This document shows, one piece after another, positions 14,801-16,611 of a DNA stretch of 16,611 bases; positions within the stretch are counted from its first letter, which is position 1, and every line of letters begins with the position of its first letter. Source of the DNA: JALOOE01 sp964423545. Its GTDB lineage: Bacteria; Chloroflexota; Anaerolineae; CG2-30-64-16. Location: assembly GCA_964423545.1 (NCBI GenBank), contig CAYRFV010000110.1, forward strand, positions 1 through 16,611, written 5' to 3'. Below the pieces are notes generated by a model, which was not told the DNA's origin, did no database searches, and saw only the letters and a program-made list of their open reading frames with translations. The translations under genes were made by a program, and so were the position numbers.

Positions 14801-14995
14801 GCTGCCGGAGATTCCGCGCAACTCATTCCCGCCGGGCGTGTTAGTAAAGTGTTGCGCGCATCAGTGTGATGCGGCATGAACGCCAAGGCGTGGGGGGGTG
14901 GACGCGCGGTGCGCACACGCTGATCAGGCGGCAGATCTGAACCCGCCGGCAGGATCTCCCCGGCAGGTTCGTGCATTTGTCGGGTCGGTCTTGAC
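14801..14995. other. Intergenic region with short palindrome and 8-bp direct repeat
   Basis: No gene is seen. GCATCA (14858-14863) and TGATGC (14867-14872) form a 15-bp palindrome with a GTG centre, which may be an operator. CCGGCAGG occurs at 14946-14953 and 14960-14967, 14 nt apart. No convincing -35/-10 pair was found, so the promoter of the dehydrogenase gene is unassigned. Confidence 0.4.
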
Positions 14996-15805
14996 ATGAA
15001 CTCGCTTCACGACAGAGTCGCACTGGTCACCGGCGCATCCAGCGGCATCGGCCGCGCCACTGCGCTGGCGCTCGCACGAGCAGGCGCAGACCTGGTGCTG
15101 GCGGCCCGCCGGGAGGCCGCGCTGGCGGAAGTTGCGGCCGAGGTGCGCGCCCTGGGGCGGCGCGCGTTGGTGACGCCCGGCGATGTGTCTCAGCAGCGCC
15201 AGTCCGAGGAGATGGTCAGCGCGGCGCTCGCGCACTTCGATCGTCTCGATATCGTCGTGACGAGCGCCGGCATCTATGTGCGGGGACCGATCGAGACCCT
15301 CACTGCGGCCGACTTCGAGCGCTGCATGGCGGTGAACTACTTCGGCACAGTGTACCCTGTCCTGGCCGCGCTACCGCATTTGGTCGCGCGCAGCGCGGCC
15401 CCGCAGCGGGTGGCTGCCCTGCGCGGCGGGCACATCGTGCTCGTTTCGTCCGTGGACGGCAAGAAGGCCGTGCGTACCGATGCGCCCTATGCGGCGACCA
15501 AGGCCGCGGTCGCCGGCTTCGGCGATGCGCTTCGCCAGGATTTGCATGGCACCGGAGTCGATGTGTCGATCATCTTTCCGGGCCGCGTCGCCACCCCCAT
15601 GATCGCCGGAATGAGGATTCCGGCGATCTCGGCGCCGATCTCGGCCGAGGCGGTGGCCGCGGCCGTGCTGCGAGCGATTCGTCGGCGCCAGGCCGAAGTG
15701 ATCTTGCCATTTTCAGCGCGCTTTCTGCTCATCGCCGATCGGTTCTCGCCCCACCTGGGCGATTGGGCCGTTCGCACATTTCGACTCGAAGGTTTGGAGG
15801 GATAG
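14996..15805 (+). CDS. Short-chain dehydrogenase/reductase (SDR), classical type
   Basis: The 269-residue protein has the classical SDR layout: cofactor motif TGASSGIG (12-19), AARRE (36-40) at the end of beta-2, where the two arginines suggest NADP(H) preference, DVS (63-65), NYFGT (N114), VLVSSVDG (S151/S152) and YAATK (Y165, K169) for catalysis. The common NNAG motif reads TSAG (89-92). The C-terminal part is hydrophobic (FSARFLLIADRF) and may help in membrane or partner contact, as in 3-ketodihydrosphingosine reductase-like SDRs. Substrate not assigned. ATG 14996 lacks a good ribosome site but places the TGxxxGxG motif at the usual distance. The next gene starts 6 nt after the stop, so the two form an operon. 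Confidence 0.9.
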   Translation: MNSLHDRVALVTGASSGIGRATALALARAGADLVLAARREAALAEVAAEVRALGRRALVTPGDVSQQRQSEEMVSAALAHFDRLDIVVTSAGIYVRGPIETLTAADFERCMAVNYFGTVYPVLAALPHLVARSAAPQRVAALRGGHIVLVSSVDGKKAVRTDAPYAATKAAVAGFGDALRQDLHGTGVDVSIIFPGRVATPMIAGMRIPAISAPISAEAVAAAVLRAIRRRQAEVILPFSARFLLIADRFSPHLGDWAVRTFRLEGLEG

Positions 15806-15811
15806 GGAACC

Positions 15812-16611
15812 ATGACCGTCAGCGCTCCAGTTGCTTCGCAGTTCGTGCTCGATCGGCCGCTGCACCCGTGGCTGAAGACCATGCGCGTCGCGTATCTGCC
15901 CGGCCCGGCGGACCCGATCGCGGTCGAGGTCACCGAGGGGATCATGCAGCGGCTCGGCGCCTTGGGTCACGTGGCGCAGGAGCGACCGTCTGACGAGACG
16001 GATGTCGTGCTCACGACAGCGCGCTTCGGAGAGCCGCGTAGTTGGCGCACGGCGCCAGCATTTCAGCTGCGCCGCGAGTTCGGTCTGACGCGCACCCCGC
16101 AGTTCTGGACGGTAATCCACGCGCGACCTGAGGAGCTGGCAGCGGTCGTGTCTCACTTCGAGGTCGCGTTGGCGAAGGAGCCGATCGACCTGAAGGACTT
16201 CGAGTTTCCCGGCCTTGCGCCCACGGCGCACCGGCCCCTCGTCGAGCAGGGCCGTCGCGGCGGACCGATCCTGTCGGTCGAACGGCTGATGCAGGCGCAG
16301 GCGCTCTGCCTCTGGATCCTGCTGGTCGTCGGCGACGAGGCGCCTGAATACGCCTATCATTTCAACCTGGTCGGCAGCTACGCGCAGAGTGACGCCCGCA
16401 CAGACGGCTTCTACGACGACGTCATCCTGCGCATGGTCACGTCGATGAGCGCCGAAGAGGTCGCCAGGCACGTTGTGACGCCGCCTGTCATCCCCGCGCA
16501 GGCATGGCAGCGGCTGGCGACGCCCAGGGCGATGCAGCGGGCCAGCCTCGAATTCGGGGGCCGCCACTTCTTCACCGAGATGGTTCGCATCGCCGACCTG
16601 GTGTCGGTGCC
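15812..16611 (+). CDS. Unknown protein, 3' end beyond window
   Basis: An open frame of 266 codons runs without a stop to the right edge. Its ATG lies 6 nt after the SDR stop, and AGGGA (15804-15808), overlapping that stop, serves as the ribosome site. The start reads MTVSAPVASQFVLDRPLHPW. I see a likely strand-helix start (TMRVAYLPGPADPIAVEVTEGIMQRLG), a stretch DVVLTTARFGE, then a mostly helical region with LCLWILLVVGDEAPEYAYHFNL. There is no signal peptide and no clear transmembrane segment. I do not recognise the family. Tight linkage suggests it works with the SDR. Codon usage matches its neighbours. Confidence 0.8.
   Translation, partial: MTVSAPVASQFVLDRPLHPWLKTMRVAYLPGPADPIAVEVTEGIMQRLGALGHVAQERPSDETDVVLTTARFGEPRSWRTAPAFQLRREFGLTRTPQFWTVIHARPEELAAVVSHFEVALAKEPIDLKDFEFPGLAPTAHRPLVEQGRRGGPILSVERLMQAQALCLWILLVVGDEAPEYAYHFNLVGSYAQSDARTDGFYDDVILRMVTSMSAEEVARHVVTPPVIPAQAWQRLATPRAMQRASLEFGGRHFFTEMVRIADLVSV

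Overview
The window is GC-rich and densely packed with genes. It looks like a chromosomal segment of a member of the Chloroflexota (inference). The supports are a secreted protein ending in long Thr-Pro-Thr-Ala repeats, an MshA/sucrose-phosphate-synthase-like GT4 glycosyltransferase, an XdhC/MocA pair, a TIGR03960-type radical SAM protein, and -10 boxes inside GTGGTAnnAT contexts. I see no rRNA, true tRNA, CRISPR array, insertion sequence or phage gene.

Left block, minus strand (about 7075 down to 1). A strong promoter (TTGAGG, 17 bp, TATAAT with an extended -10) at 7075-7047 starts a co-directional run: mocA-like nucleotidyltransferase, DinB-like protein, prolyl-tRNA synthetase, UroD-family protein, XdhC-family protein, then a secreted HExxH protease that leaves the window at its left edge. 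The UroD-family stop and the xdhC start overlap as TGATG. MocA and XdhC both belong to molybdenum-cofactor maturation for xanthine dehydrogenase-type hydroxylases. This suggests a molybdo-enzyme service operon that also carries proS. The xdhC gene holds two patches of degenerate purine-rich repeat that are inverted copies of each other.

Middle, plus strand (7080-10159). A second promoter faces the first, and the two -35 boxes form a palindrome. It reads through a decayed nitroreductase C-terminus into a HAD hydrolase gene. A GT4 glycosyltransferase and a TspO/MBR-like membrane protein follow. A phosphofructokinase gene converges from the minus strand (11432-10248); its residues are those of a PPi-dependent enzyme. 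Upstream of it, a divergent intergenic region also drives an RraA-family gene on the plus strand (11721-12443), which ends in a 14-bp hairpin.

Right block, plus strand (12500-16611). A predicted promoter is followed by a leader of about 220 nt that can fold into a 12-bp, a 5-bp and a 20-bp hairpin, ahead of a 675-residue radical SAM protein. This leader is the best candidate in the window for an undescribed element. Last come a short-chain dehydrogenase and a co-directional gene of unknown function cut by the right edge. Gene families were assigned by recognising motifs in the translations; no database search was run.
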